From: Marinomonas vulgaris
Lineage (GTDB): Bacteria > Pseudomonadota > Gammaproteobacteria > Pseudomonadales > Marinomonadaceae
Assembly (NCBI RefSeq): GCF_018145875.1
Contig: NZ_JAGSSV010000010.1
Span: 43,049 to 107,048, forward strand
Direction of reading: 5' to 3'
Length of the DNA stretch: 64,000 bases
Of the stretch, positions 1 to 7,475 are shown in pieces (positions within the stretch are counted from its first letter, which is position 1; the number at the start of each line of letters is the position of its first letter). Made by a program: the position numbers and the translations under genes. The notes beneath the pieces were generated by a model that was given only the letters and a program-made list of their open reading frames with translations, was not told where the DNA came from and did not search any database.

Positions 1-507
1 TTGCGTGTCGTAAATTTGCATAGAGATAAGCGTGCCGTAAAGGCTCAAAGAGGCGGCAAACAAAATAGGCCCTAAAGTCAAAATAGCCCAATACGTCAAT
101 AGTCTTTCACGAATCTTACGTGCATTTTTAATGCCCCATATAGATTGAACACTGCCTTCAAAACTGTTTAGCAATAAAAGTGCGGTTAAAAACAGCGCCA
201 CCAAGCCGGCGACGGGTAGGTTTTTGGCTTGTGACGAAAAGGTCATTAAATAGGGCAGCATTATGTCGCTGGAACCTGGCGCTAGGTGCTGTTCAATCAG
301 TTGAAAGAGTTGGGTTTGCATGTCTTCTAAAGCAGGGGTGAAGCTCAGTATTCCAACAATAATAGTGATAATGGGTACGGCGGCGAGCAGGCTAGACAAA
401 GTCAGCTGAGCCGCTCTTTGCGATAAATTACTATGTTGAAACCTTGTGGCAGTCAATCCCCCATACCGCTTGATGAGTAGAAGGGCGAAAATAAGGCGAT
501 CTTGCAT
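1..507 (-). CDS. YihY/BrkB family inner-membrane protein, C-terminus cut by window edge
   Basis: An open frame on the minus strand runs from an ATG at 507 to the window edge (169 codons, no stop), so only the N-terminal part is present. The translation begins MQDRLIFALLLIKRYGG and continues with SQRAAQLTLSSLLAAVPI, the hallmark start of YihY/BrkB (UPF0761) polytopic membrane proteins. At least three hydrophobic segments are visible, together with the family's GSVQSIWGIKNARK stretch near residue 125. E. coli YihY is about 290 residues, so roughly 120 residues should lie outside. The family was once called ribonuclease BN in error; its true function is not settled. It is divergent from the tRNA-Arg/tig block. 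Confidence 0.88.
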   Translation of the reverse strand, partial: MQDRLIFALLLIKRYGGLTATRFQHSNLSQRAAQLTLSSLLAAVPIITIIVGILSFTPALEDMQTQLFQLIEQHLAPGSSDIMLPYLMTFSSQAKNLPVAGLVALFLTALLLLNSFEGSVQSIWGIKNARKIRERLLTYWAILTLGPILFAASLSLYGTLISMQIYDTQ

Positions 508-580
508 GAAAGGCGGTCTCTATTTGGTGAACATAAAGAATACCATAGGCGGCTGATATTCTTGAAAACTTACGTTTGTG

Positions 581-607
581 CACATTGCACAAATACGGTG
601 CAATGTG
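581..607. repeat. Perfect 10-bp inverted repeat upstream of yihY
   Basis: CACATTGCAC (581-590) and GTGCAATGTG (598-607) are exact reverse complements separated by 7 bases. The repeat lies about 75-100 bp upstream of the yihY start. It could be an operator dyad, or, as AATCTTTTT follows the right arm, a weak plus-strand terminator. Confidence 0.7.
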
Positions 608-740
608 AATCTTTTTGGCGCATTTGCTTGTCTTGACCTCCTCGAAGCAGTATTATTCGTCTCGTTCCTTTTGTGATATTTGTGCTGCGGCATAGTGAAT
701 ATTTACTATTCTCGGTTCCTTAGTTACAAATAGTCATTTT

Positions 741-764
741 AGCCCAGTTTTGCTGGGCTTTTTT
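741..764 (+). terminator. Rho-independent terminator just upstream of the tRNA-Arg promoter
   Basis: AGCCCAG (741-747) and CTGGGCT (753-759) form a 7-bp stem with a 5-base loop, followed by a run of T through 764. No plus-strand gene precedes it. Confidence 0.8.
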
Positions 765-775
765 ATGTCTATTGG

Positions 776-803
776 TTGACGATTAATATTCCGTCCCTAT
801 AAT
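776..803 (+). promoter_or_regulatory. Sigma70 promoter for tRNA-Arg
   Basis: TTGACG (776-781) and a perfect TATAAT (798-803) are separated by 16 bp. The -10 box lies 30 bp before the mature tRNA start, which leaves a short 5' leader for processing. Confidence 0.8.
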
Positions 804-832
804 AGCCCACCACATGAAATGTAATGAGCTCA

Positions 833-909
833 GTTCCGTTAGCTCAGTTGGATAGAGCAACCGCCTTCTAAGCGGTAGGTCACTGGTTCGAATCCAGTAC
901 GGAGCACCA
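833..909 (+). tRNA. tRNA-Arg (anticodon TCT)
   Basis: This is a 77-nt cloverleaf with an encoded 3' CCA (907-909). The acceptor stem GTTCCGT (833-839) pairs with ACGGAGC (899-905), including one G-T pair, and the discriminator is A906. The anticodon loop CTTCTAA gives TCT, reading AGA/AGG arginine codons. The T-arm GGTTCGAATCC is canonical. The sequence resembles the E. coli argU type. It is transcribed towards tig but has its own promoter. Confidence 0.97.
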
Positions 910-1027
910 TTTCAGTCCATTACTTTAATTAAACTGTTATTTAGGTTTTGTTGGCTTTTTTTACATGAATATCTTACTCACTGTGAGATAACCAACAAAT
1001 TTAAGCAAGTTCCCGAGAGGAAGTTTT

Positions 1028-2353
1028 ATGCAAGTTTCTGTAGAGACAACGTCTTCAATTGAGCGCGTTCTTACCATCAGTATCCCAGCTGCTCGTGTTG
1101 ACGAAAAAGTAAATTCTGAAGTGGCAAAAACAGCGAAAAAAGCACAAATCGACGGCTTCCGTAAAGGCAAAGTGCCAGTTAGCGTGATCAAAAAACGTTA
1201 CGGTCAAGGCATTCGTTTAGATACGGTCGAGCAAATGATGCGTGATGCGTATGTTGAAGCGATCCAGCAAGAGTCTATTCAGCCTGCTGGCATGCCATCT
1301 ATTGAGCCAAAAAACATCACTGAAGGTGCAGACCTTGAGTTCGTTGTAAAAGTTGAAGTTTACCCAGAAGTGACTCTAGCCGACAACTCAGCGATCAAAG
1401 TTGAACGCGTATTGTCTGAAGTAACCGATGCTGATGTTGATACAATGTTGGAAACGTTACGTAAGCAGAATGCAGAGTGGACAGCGGTAGAGCGCGAATC
1501 TGCAGATGGCGACCAAGTTACTATCGATTTTGTTGGTTACCTTGGCGACGAAGCCTTTGAAGGCGGCGCAGCAGAAGGTCATAAACTGGTTCTTGGTTCT
1601 AACACCATGATCCCAGGTTTTGAAACTGGCATCGTTGGCGCTAAAGCAGGTGAAGAACGCACTATTACGGTTACTTTCCCAGAAGACTACCAAGCAGAAA
1701 ATTTGAAAGGCAAAGAAGCGACTTTCAAAATCACTGTGTCTGAAGTCGCTGAGCAAATTCTTCCTGAACTGAACGATGCTTTCGTTGAAAAATTCGGTCT
1801 AGAAGAAGCAACTATCGATGCTCTTCGTGCTGAAGTACGTAAAAACATGGATCGTGAATTGAACCAAGCGGTTAAATCTAAGCTGAAAAATGCTTTGTTT
1901 GAAGGTTTGTCTTCTATCAACGAAGTTGAAGTACCTGCTGCCCTTGCTGATCAAGAAGTTGATGCACTACGTAAACAAGCTGCTCAGCAGTTTGGTGGTG
2001 AAGGTTTTGATGCGTCTCAACTGCCTGCTGAATTGTTCCTAGAAGAAGCGAAAAAACGCGCTAAACTTGGCTTGTTGATTTCTGAAGTAATCAAGCAAAA
2101 CGATATGAAAGTGGACGACGATCGTGTTCGTGCTTTCCTAGAAGACATGGCTCAAGCTTACCAAGAGCCTCAGCAAGTTGTTGACTTCTACTTGAAAAAT
2201 AAAGAACAGCTAGCACAAGTTCAATCTGCTGTACTTGAAGAGCAAGTTGTTGATAAACTGCTAGAATCAGCTCAAGTTACTGAAGTAACATTGGGTTATG
2301 AAGACGCTATCAAGCCAAATGCCCAAGCTGAAGAGGCTGGGGAAGAAGCATAA
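1028..2353 (+). CDS. tig: Trigger factor, ribosome-associated chaperone and peptidyl-prolyl isomerase
   Basis: Trigger factor binds the ribosome at the polypeptide exit and folds nascent chains in the cytoplasm. The 441-residue product has the usual family length (E. coli is 432). The ribosome-docking signature GFRKGKVP is at residues 43-50. The FKBP-type isomerase domain occupies about residues 150-245 (DQVTIDFVGYLGDEAFEGG onwards), and the helical C-terminal chaperone arms follow. The ATG at 1028 is preceded by GAGAGGAAG at a good distance. The tail is acidic and Ala/Glu-rich, as in other marine homologues. It lies upstream of clpP and is separated from it by a strong hairpin at 2378-2408, so most transcripts probably end before clpP. 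Confidence 0.98.
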   Translation: MQVSVETTSSIERVLTISIPAARVDEKVNSEVAKTAKKAQIDGFRKGKVPVSVIKKRYGQGIRLDTVEQMMRDAYVEAIQQESIQPAGMPSIEPKNITEGADLEFVVKVEVYPEVTLADNSAIKVERVLSEVTDADVDTMLETLRKQNAEWTAVERESADGDQVTIDFVGYLGDEAFEGGAAEGHKLVLGSNTMIPGFETGIVGAKAGEERTITVTFPEDYQAENLKGKEATFKITVSEVAEQILPELNDAFVEKFGLEEATIDALRAEVRKNMDRELNQAVKSKLKNALFEGLSSINEVEVPAALADQEVDALRKQAAQQFGGEGFDASQLPAELFLEEAKKRAKLGLLISEVIKQNDMKVDDDRVRAFLEDMAQAYQEPQQVVDFYLKNKEQLAQVQSAVLEEQVVDKLLESAQVTEVTLGYEDAIKPNAQAEEAGEEA

Positions 2354-2377
2354 GACGAGTCTTATCTCTTTAATAAG

Positions 2378-2408
2378 GTCGACATAGCTTTGCTATGTCG
2401 ACTTTTTT
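2378..2408 (+). terminator. Terminator between tig and clpP
   Basis: GTCGACATAGC (2378-2388) pairs perfectly with GCTATGTCGAC (2392-2402) across a 3-base loop, followed by six T. It ends only 17 bp before the clpP start, so the clpP promoter must overlap it, lie upstream of it, or depend on partial read-through. Confidence 0.9.
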
Positions 2409-2425
2409 GTTTTAAGGAATGCGAT

Positions 2426-3058
2426 ATGAATTTAATGAACCCTACTACCGGTCCAGTTGCTATCACGAGTAACGGTCTTGTCCCAATGGTTATTGAGCAG
2501 ACAGCTCGTGGTGAAAGGTCATTTGATATTTACTCGCGCTTGCTCAAGGAGCGAGTGATCTTTTTAGTTGGTCAGGTTGAAGATCACATGGCTAACCTGG
2601 TTGTGGCTCAGTTGCTGTTTTTAGAGTCAGAAAACCCAGATAAAGATATCCACCTGTACATTAATTCTCCAGGTGGCTCTGTTACTGCTGGTATGTCTAT
2701 TTATGACACCATGCAGTTTATTAAGCCGGATGTAAGTACCATGTGTATTGGCCAAGCGGCGAGCATGGGAGCTTTGTTATTAACGGCGGGTGCTGACGGT
2801 AAGCGTTTCTGTTTGCCTAACTCTCGAGTGATGATTCACCAACCATTAGGTGGTTATCAAGGGCAGGCGTCAGATATTGAGATCCACACACGTGAGATCT
2901 TAAGTATTAAACATAAGCTTAATGAAATTATTTCTTTTCACACTGGTAAGCCTATTGAGCAAGTGGCCATTGATACGGATCGTGATAACTTCATGAATCC
3001 TGAAACCGCAAAAGAATACGGTTTGATCGATGAGATTTTGTTGAAAAGAACCGTTTAA
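2426..3058 (+). CDS. clpP: ClpP, ATP-dependent Clp protease proteolytic subunit
   Basis: ClpP forms the 14-subunit serine protease chamber that degrades substrates unfolded by ClpX or ClpA. The frame is open from further upstream, but the start is placed at ATG 2426 because AAGGA lies 7 bases before it and the upstream extension falls in the terminator hairpin. This gives 210 residues, including a short propeptide-like N-terminus. The catalytic triad is visible as Ser113 ([11 protein letters not shown]), His138 (MIHQPLGG) and Asp187 (DRDNFM). The SPGG oxyanion motif is at residues 81-84. clpX follows after 14 bp, so the two are co-transcribed. Confidence 0.98.
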   Translation: MNLMNPTTGPVAITSNGLVPMVIEQTARGERSFDIYSRLLKERVIFLVGQVEDHMANLVVAQLLFLESENPDKDIHLYINSPGGSVTAGMSIYDTMQFIKPDVSTMCIGQAASMGALLLTAGADGKRFCLPNSRVMIHQPLGGYQGQASDIEIHTREILSIKHKLNEIISFHTGKPIEQVAIDTDRDNFMNPETAKEYGLIDEILLKRTV

Positions 3059-3072
3059 AAAAGGGTGAATAG

Positions 3073-4353
3073 ATGTCGGATGATAAGTTTAGCCGTGGCG
3101 ATAATTCTGATCGGCTATTGTATTGCTCTTTTTGTGGAAAGAGCCAAGACGAAGTAAAAAAACTGATTGCAGGGCCTTCTGTTTATATCTGTAACGAATG
3201 TGTTGACTTATGCAATAACATTATTACGCAAGAGTTGTCGCAAATTACCGAAGAAGGCGATGCCTCTGACGAGTTGCCAACTCCAGCTAAGTTGAGTGCA
3301 GCACTGGATGACTATGTCATTGGTCAAGATCGAGCCAAACGTGTTCTTGCGGTTGCTGTTTATAATCACTACAAGCGTTTGCGTCATCAAGGTAAAACCG
3401 ACACTACGATTGAACTGGGCAAAAGTAACATCTTGCTGATTGGTCCAACTGGTAGCGGCAAAACCTTGCTTGCACAAACCTTGGCTCGTGTACTAGATGT
3501 GCCTTTTACCATTGCTGATGCGACCACATTGACGGAAGCCGGTTATGTGGGTGAAGACGTTGAAAACATCATTCAAAAATTATTGCAGAATTGCGATTAT
3601 GATGTAGACAAAGCTCAGCGTGGTATCGTTTACATTGACGAAATCGATAAGATTTCTAGAAAGTCAGATAATCCATCAATTACTCGTGATGTGTCTGGTG
3701 AAGGTGTTCAACAAGCCTTGCTTAAATTGATTGAAGGTACGGTTGCTTCTGTTCCACCTCAAGGCGGTCGTAAGCATCCTCAGCAAGAGTTTTTGCAAGT
3801 AGACACTTCAAATATACTATTTATCTGTGGTGGTGCATTCGCGGGTCTTGAGCGAGTGATCAGTGATAGAACAGAAAAAAGCAGTATTGGTTTCTCTGCA
3901 ATGGTGAAAAGCAAAGATGAAGGTAAATCTTTTTCTGAAGCTGTGCACCGTGTTGAAACAGAAGATTTGGTTAAATTTGGTTTGATTCCAGAATTTGTCG
4001 GACGTTTGCCTGTTGTGGCGACACTGTCTGAGCTGGACGAAGAAGCCTTGATGACCATCTTGAGCGAGCCTAAAAATGCACTCGTTAAACAATATCAGCA
4101 TTTGTTTGAGTTAGAAGGGGTTGAGTTAGAGTTTACACCTGAATCTCTGAAAGAGGCTGCTAAACTTGCTCTTGAGCGTAAAACGGGTGCTCGTGGTTTA
4201 CGTAGTATTTTGGAGTCCTCTTTACTTGATTGCATGTACGAATTACCAACGCGTAACGATGTAGTAAAAGTTGTTATGGATGGCAGTTCAATTCGTGGTG
4301 AGTCCAAACCACTTATGGTGCTTGAAAAAGAAGAGTCTGCGGAAAACGCTTAA
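3073..4353 (+). CDS. clpX: ClpX, AAA+ unfoldase subunit of ClpXP
   Basis: ClpX recognises tagged or native substrates, unfolds them with ATP and feeds them to ClpP. In the 426-residue protein the N-terminal zinc-binding domain has Cys18, Cys21, Cys40 and Cys43. The AAA+ domain has Walker A GPTGSGKT (124-131) and Walker B YIDEID with Asp189/Glu190. The IGF loop that docks ClpP is at residues 272-274. Length and domain order match E. coli ClpX. It lies 14 bp after clpP in the same operon, and two hairpins follow it before lon. Confidence 0.98.
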   Translation: MSDDKFSRGDNSDRLLYCSFCGKSQDEVKKLIAGPSVYICNECVDLCNNIITQELSQITEEGDASDELPTPAKLSAALDDYVIGQDRAKRVLAVAVYNHYKRLRHQGKTDTTIELGKSNILLIGPTGSGKTLLAQTLARVLDVPFTIADATTLTEAGYVGEDVENIIQKLLQNCDYDVDKAQRGIVYIDEIDKISRKSDNPSITRDVSGEGVQQALLKLIEGTVASVPPQGGRKHPQQEFLQVDTSNILFICGGAFAGLERVISDRTEKSSIGFSAMVKSKDEGKSFSEAVHRVETEDLVKFGLIPEFVGRLPVVATLSELDEEALMTILSEPKNALVKQYQHLFELEGVELEFTPESLKEAAKLALERKTGARGLRSILESSLLDCMYELPTRNDVVKVVMDGSSIRGESKPLMVLEKEESAENA

Positions 4354-4421
4354 CTTTCTTCTTGCTGAGAAGAAAGTGAAAAGGCCGAGTTTAAGTTTAA
4401 TCGCTTAAATTCGGCCTTTTT
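4354..4421 (+). terminator. Two consecutive hairpins ending the clpP-clpX operon
   Basis: The first hairpin (CTTTCTTCT 4354-4362 with AGAAGAAAG 4368-4376) starts right after the clpX stop. The second (GGCCGA 4383-4388 with TCGGCC 4411-4416, plus inner TTTAAG/CTTAAA pairing) is followed by five T and is the real rho-independent terminator. Confidence 0.88.
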
Positions 4422-4431
4422 CGTTGCTGAG

Positions 4432-4459
4432 CTTGTATTTTGTTGCTTCGCCCCTATCT
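4432..4459 (+). promoter_or_regulatory. Candidate sigma32 (heat-shock) promoter for lon
   Basis: CTTGTA (4432-4437), a 13-bp spacer and CCCCTATCT (4451-4459) resemble the RpoH consensus CTTGAA-N13-CCCCATNT. In E. coli lon is known to be transcribed by sigma32. The match is by eye only. Confidence 0.55.
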
Positions 4460-4524
4460 CTTTCCTAACAATGCTTTAAATATAAAAGTGCGCTTATGTT
4501 TATGCGCCCGAATTGGAAAAAAAT

Positions 4525-6918
4525 ATGACAGATTCTTTGCTCCTTCCAATGTTGCCACTGCGTGATGTGGTTGTGTATCCCCATATGGTGCTGCCGTTGT
4601 TTGTTGGTCGTGCTAAATCCATCGCCGCTCTTGAGTCAGCAATGGAAAATGATAAATACGTTTTTTTGGTCGCACAGCAAGACGCTTCTAAAGACGATCC
4701 AGCGTTAAAAGACCTTTACAATATAGGTACGACAGCCAAGGTCATGCAGTTGTTAAGGCTTCCTGATGGTACAGTAAAGGTATTGGTAGAAGGGCATAAG
4801 CGAGCTCGACTCGAGAAAATCGAGGAAGCGGATAATTTTTCTCTAGGGCGTATTGTCGAGCTCGAGTTCCTAGAGGAAGACAAAGCCGGTCATGGGGTTA
4901 TTCGCAATGCGTTGTTGAAGCAGCTAGATGAATATGTGGCCGGTAGCAAGCGTATTCCTGCTGAGGTGGTTGCCTCTTTAAAATCCATTGATGACTTGGC
5001 GAAATTGATCGACAACATCACAGGTCACATGAGTCTCAAGCTTGAAGATAAGCAAAAAGTCCTCGAAATTGATTCGCTAACGGGTCGTGGTGAATATTTG
5101 ATCGGCTTGATGGAAGGTGAGTTGGATATTGCTCATCTTGAGAAAAACATCCGCAGCCGTGTTAAAAAGCAGATGGAAAAAAGTCAGCGCGAGTACTATT
5201 TGAATGAGCAAATGAAAGCCATTCAGAAAGAGCTGGGCGATATGGAAGACGGCAGTAACGAGCTAGATCAGCTTCAAGAAAAGATTGCTGAAGTTGGTAT
5301 GTCTGACGAGGCAAAAGAAAAAGCAGAGGGCGAACTTAAAAAGCTACGCATGATGTCGCCTATGTCGGCCGAAGCAGCTGTTGTTCGCGGCTACATTGAT
5401 TGGCTGACGTCTTTGCCTTGGAAAAAACGCAGTAAAGTCCGTAACGACTTGGCGTACGCTGAAAAAGTCTTAAATCAAGACCACTACGGCCTTCAAGATG
5501 TGAAAGAACGTATTTTAGAATTCCTTGCTGTTCAGCAGCGCGTGAAAAAAGTCAAAGGGCCGGTTTTGTGTTTGGTTGGGCCACCGGGTGTTGGTAAAAC
5601 CTCATTAGGGCAATCCATTGCCAAAGCGGTAAACCGCCAATATGTTCGTATGGCTCTAGGTGGTGTGCGCGATGAAGCAGAAATTCGTGGTCATCGTCGG
5701 ACTTACATTGGTTCCATGCCTGGTAAATTGTTGCAAAAATTGGCCAAAGTGAAGGTGAAAAACCCACTCTTTTTGCTCGATGAAATAGACAAAATGGGTA
5801 TGGATCAGCGTGGCGATCCAGCATCGGCGTTGTTGGAAGTGTTGGATCCTGAACAAAATCATACGTTCAACGATCATTACCTTGAAGTCGATTTTGATTT
5901 GTCTGATGTGATGTTTATTTGTACATCAAACAGTATGAATATTCCCGGCCCACTGTTGGATCGTATGGAAGTTATTCGTATTCCAGGCTACACAGAAGAC
6001 GAAAAACTGAATATTGCCAAGCGTTATTTACTGCCTAAGCAAGTTAAGTTGGCGGGCTTGAAAGATAGCGAAATCAGTGTCACTGATGACGCTCTTATGG
6101 ACGTTATCCGCTATTACACTAAAGAAGCAGGTGTGCGTGGCTTAGAGCGTGAATTGAGTAAAATTTGTCGTCGAGTGGTGAAAAAACAAGCATTGAGCGC
6201 CAAAAAAGACGCCAAGGTGGTGGAGGTGTCTGCCGAAAATCTAGAAGATTTCTCGGGTGTGCATAAATTTAGTTATGGTAAAGCCGAGGAAAAGAACCAA
6301 ATTGGTCAGGTAACTGGTTTGGCTTGGACGTCAGTGGGTGGTGAATTATTAACCATAGAAGCGGCTGGTGTGGTTGGTAAAGGCCGTCATGTCAAAACGG
6401 GTTCGCTTGGTGATGTTATGCAAGAATCCATTCAAGCGGCACTCACGGTGGTAAGAAGCCGAGCCGTTGGTTTGGGTATCGATGAAGATTTCCATGAAAA
6501 AACCGACTTGCATTTGCATGTACCCGAAGGCGCGACACCCAAAGATGGTCCAAGTGCTGGCGTAGCGATGTGTACTGCTATCGTTTCTGTTCTAACTAAG
6601 GTGCCTGTTAAAGCGTCTGTGGCTATGACAGGGGAGATTACCTTACGCGGCGAGGTGTTACCTATTGGTGGGTTAAAAGAGAAGCTTCTGGCGGCTCACA
6701 GGGGGGGCATAAAAACAGTGATTATTCCTCATGAAAATGCTCGCGATTTAAAAGAGATACCAGACAATATCAAAGCTGATATTGAGGTTATTCCAGTAAG
6801 ATGGATTGATGAAGTGCTGGATATTGCTCTAGAGTACATTCCTTCACCAAAAACAGCAGAAACCTTGCCTGCGAGTGAAAAAACTGTTGATGAACAAGAA
6901 ACTGTCAGTCATCATTAG
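4525..6918 (+). CDS. lon: Lon, ATP-dependent AAA+ serine protease
   Basis: Lon degrades misfolded and regulatory proteins in the cytoplasm. Start ATG 4525 gives 797 residues; an upstream TTG in frame at 4513 adds only four residues. The N-terminal substrate-binding LON domain spans about residues 1-200 (LPMLPLRDVVVYPHM), followed by a coiled-coil linker. Walker A GPPGVGKT is at 352-359 and the Walker B LLDEID follows. The C-terminal protease domain carries the catalytic dyad Ser677 (DGPSAG) and Lys720 (GGLKEK). Length fits the family (E. coli is 784). It is monocistronic between the clpX terminator and the hupB promoter, with a heat-shock-like promoter upstream. Confidence 0.98.
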   Translation: MTDSLLLPMLPLRDVVVYPHMVLPLFVGRAKSIAALESAMENDKYVFLVAQQDASKDDPALKDLYNIGTTAKVMQLLRLPDGTVKVLVEGHKRARLEKIEEADNFSLGRIVELEFLEEDKAGHGVIRNALLKQLDEYVAGSKRIPAEVVASLKSIDDLAKLIDNITGHMSLKLEDKQKVLEIDSLTGRGEYLIGLMEGELDIAHLEKNIRSRVKKQMEKSQREYYLNEQMKAIQKELGDMEDGSNELDQLQEKIAEVGMSDEAKEKAEGELKKLRMMSPMSAEAAVVRGYIDWLTSLPWKKRSKVRNDLAYAEKVLNQDHYGLQDVKERILEFLAVQQRVKKVKGPVLCLVGPPGVGKTSLGQSIAKAVNRQYVRMALGGVRDEAEIRGHRRTYIGSMPGKLLQKLAKVKVKNPLFLLDEIDKMGMDQRGDPASALLEVLDPEQNHTFNDHYLEVDFDLSDVMFICTSNSMNIPGPLLDRMEVIRIPGYTEDEKLNIAKRYLLPKQVKLAGLKDSEISVTDDALMDVIRYYTKEAGVRGLERELSKICRRVVKKQALSAKKDAKVVEVSAENLEDFSGVHKFSYGKAEEKNQIGQVTGLAWTSVGGELLTIEAAGVVGKGRHVKTGSLGDVMQESIQAALTVVRSRAVGLGIDEDFHEKTDLHLHVPEGATPKDGPSAGVAMCTAIVSVLTKVPVKASVAMTGEITLRGEVLPIGGLKEKLLAAHRGGIKTVIIPHENARDLKEIPDNIKADIEVIPVRWIDEVLDIALEYIPSPKTAETLPASEKTVDEQETVSHH

Positions 6919-6932
6919 GCAAATATTGTGTG

Positions 6933-6962
6933 TTGACAGGGAATAGGCTGGGCTTGTATAAC
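6933..6962 (+). promoter_or_regulatory. Promoter for hupB
   Basis: TTGACA (6933-6938, perfect) and TATAAC (6957-6962) are separated by 18 bp in the lon-hupB gap, about 80 bp before the hupB start. Confidence 0.65.
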
Positions 6963-7042
6963 TTCTCGCTCGGCCTTGTTGGTAGGCATTTATTCTGTGC
7001 CGAAAATAGTAAGGAACCACGAAAATACTAAAGGGGTACAAC

Positions 7043-7315
7043 GTGAACAAATCTGAATTGATTGATGCTATTGCAGCGACAGCTGATTTATCTAAGGCGT
7101 CTGCTAGTAATGCTTTAGACGCGACTTTAAAAGCAATTGAAGCAGCGTTAGCAAAAGGTGACCAGGTTACACTAGTTGGTTTTGGTACTTTTGCAGTTAA
7201 AGAACGTGCGGCACGTACAGGCCGTAACCCTCAAACTGGTGAGGAAATCCAAATTAAAGCAGCGAAAGTTCCAGGATTTAAGGCCGGTAAAGGTCTTAAA
7301 GACGCTGTAAACTAA
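7043..7315 (+). CDS. hupB: DNA-binding protein HU-beta
   Basis: HU is a small dimeric nucleoid protein that bends DNA. The 90-residue product has the full family length and the signature [21 protein letters not shown] in the beta-arm. The start is GTG at 7043, with AAGGGG 6 bases upstream. Gene order lon-hupB-ppiD matches that of many gammaproteobacteria. The tRNA-Asp gene begins 7 bp after its stop and may share its transcript. Confidence 0.97.
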   Translation: MNKSELIDAIAATADLSKASASNALDATLKAIEAALAKGDQVTLVGFGTFAVKERAARTGRNPQTGEEIQIKAAKVPGFKAGKGLKDAVN

Positions 7316-7322
7316 TGTTTTA

Positions 7323-7399
7323 GGAGTGGTAGTTCAGTTGGTTAGAATACCTGCCTGTCACGCAGGGGGTCGCGGGTTCGAGTCCCGTCCATTCCGCCA
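7323..7399 (+). tRNA. tRNA-Asp (anticodon GTC)
   Basis: This is a 77-nt cloverleaf with encoded CCA (7397-7399). The acceptor GGAGTGG (7323-7329) pairs with CCATTCC (7389-7395). The anticodon loop CTGTCAC gives GTC. The T-arm GGGTTCGAGTCCC is canonical. It sits 7 bp behind hupB with no separate promoter obvious, so it is probably excised from a hupB-tRNA transcript that ends at the 7411-7441 hairpin. Confidence 0.97.
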
Positions 7400-7410
7400 T
7401 TAGACACAAA

Positions 7411-7441
7411 AGGTGTATTCCAAGCGGAATGCACCTTTTTT
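7411..7441 (+). terminator. Terminator after tRNA-Asp
   Basis: AGGTGTATTCC (7411-7421) pairs with GGAATGCACCT (7426-7436) with one T-G wobble, followed by a T run. It ends the hupB-tRNA-Asp unit before ppiD. Confidence 0.88.
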
Positions 7442-7475
7442 ATTTGTTATTTAATTCACTCATGTGGAGGCAGTA

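Larger units (their letters stand above)
508..832. other. Intergenic stretch with no protein gene; possible small RNA or regulatory region
   Basis: No convincing reading frame was found between yihY and tRNA-Arg. The region holds a perfect 10-bp inverted repeat (581-607), a hairpin terminator on the plus strand at 741-764 with no gene upstream of it, and the tRNA promoter (776-803). The terminator without a gene suggests an unannotated plus-strand transcript, but no strong promoter for it was seen. Confidence 0.5.

Noticed and set aside
7323..7399. tRNA-Asp as an integration site for a mobile element
   Set aside because: No integrase and no repeated tRNA 3' end in the following sequence; ppiD follows in the ordinary conserved order.
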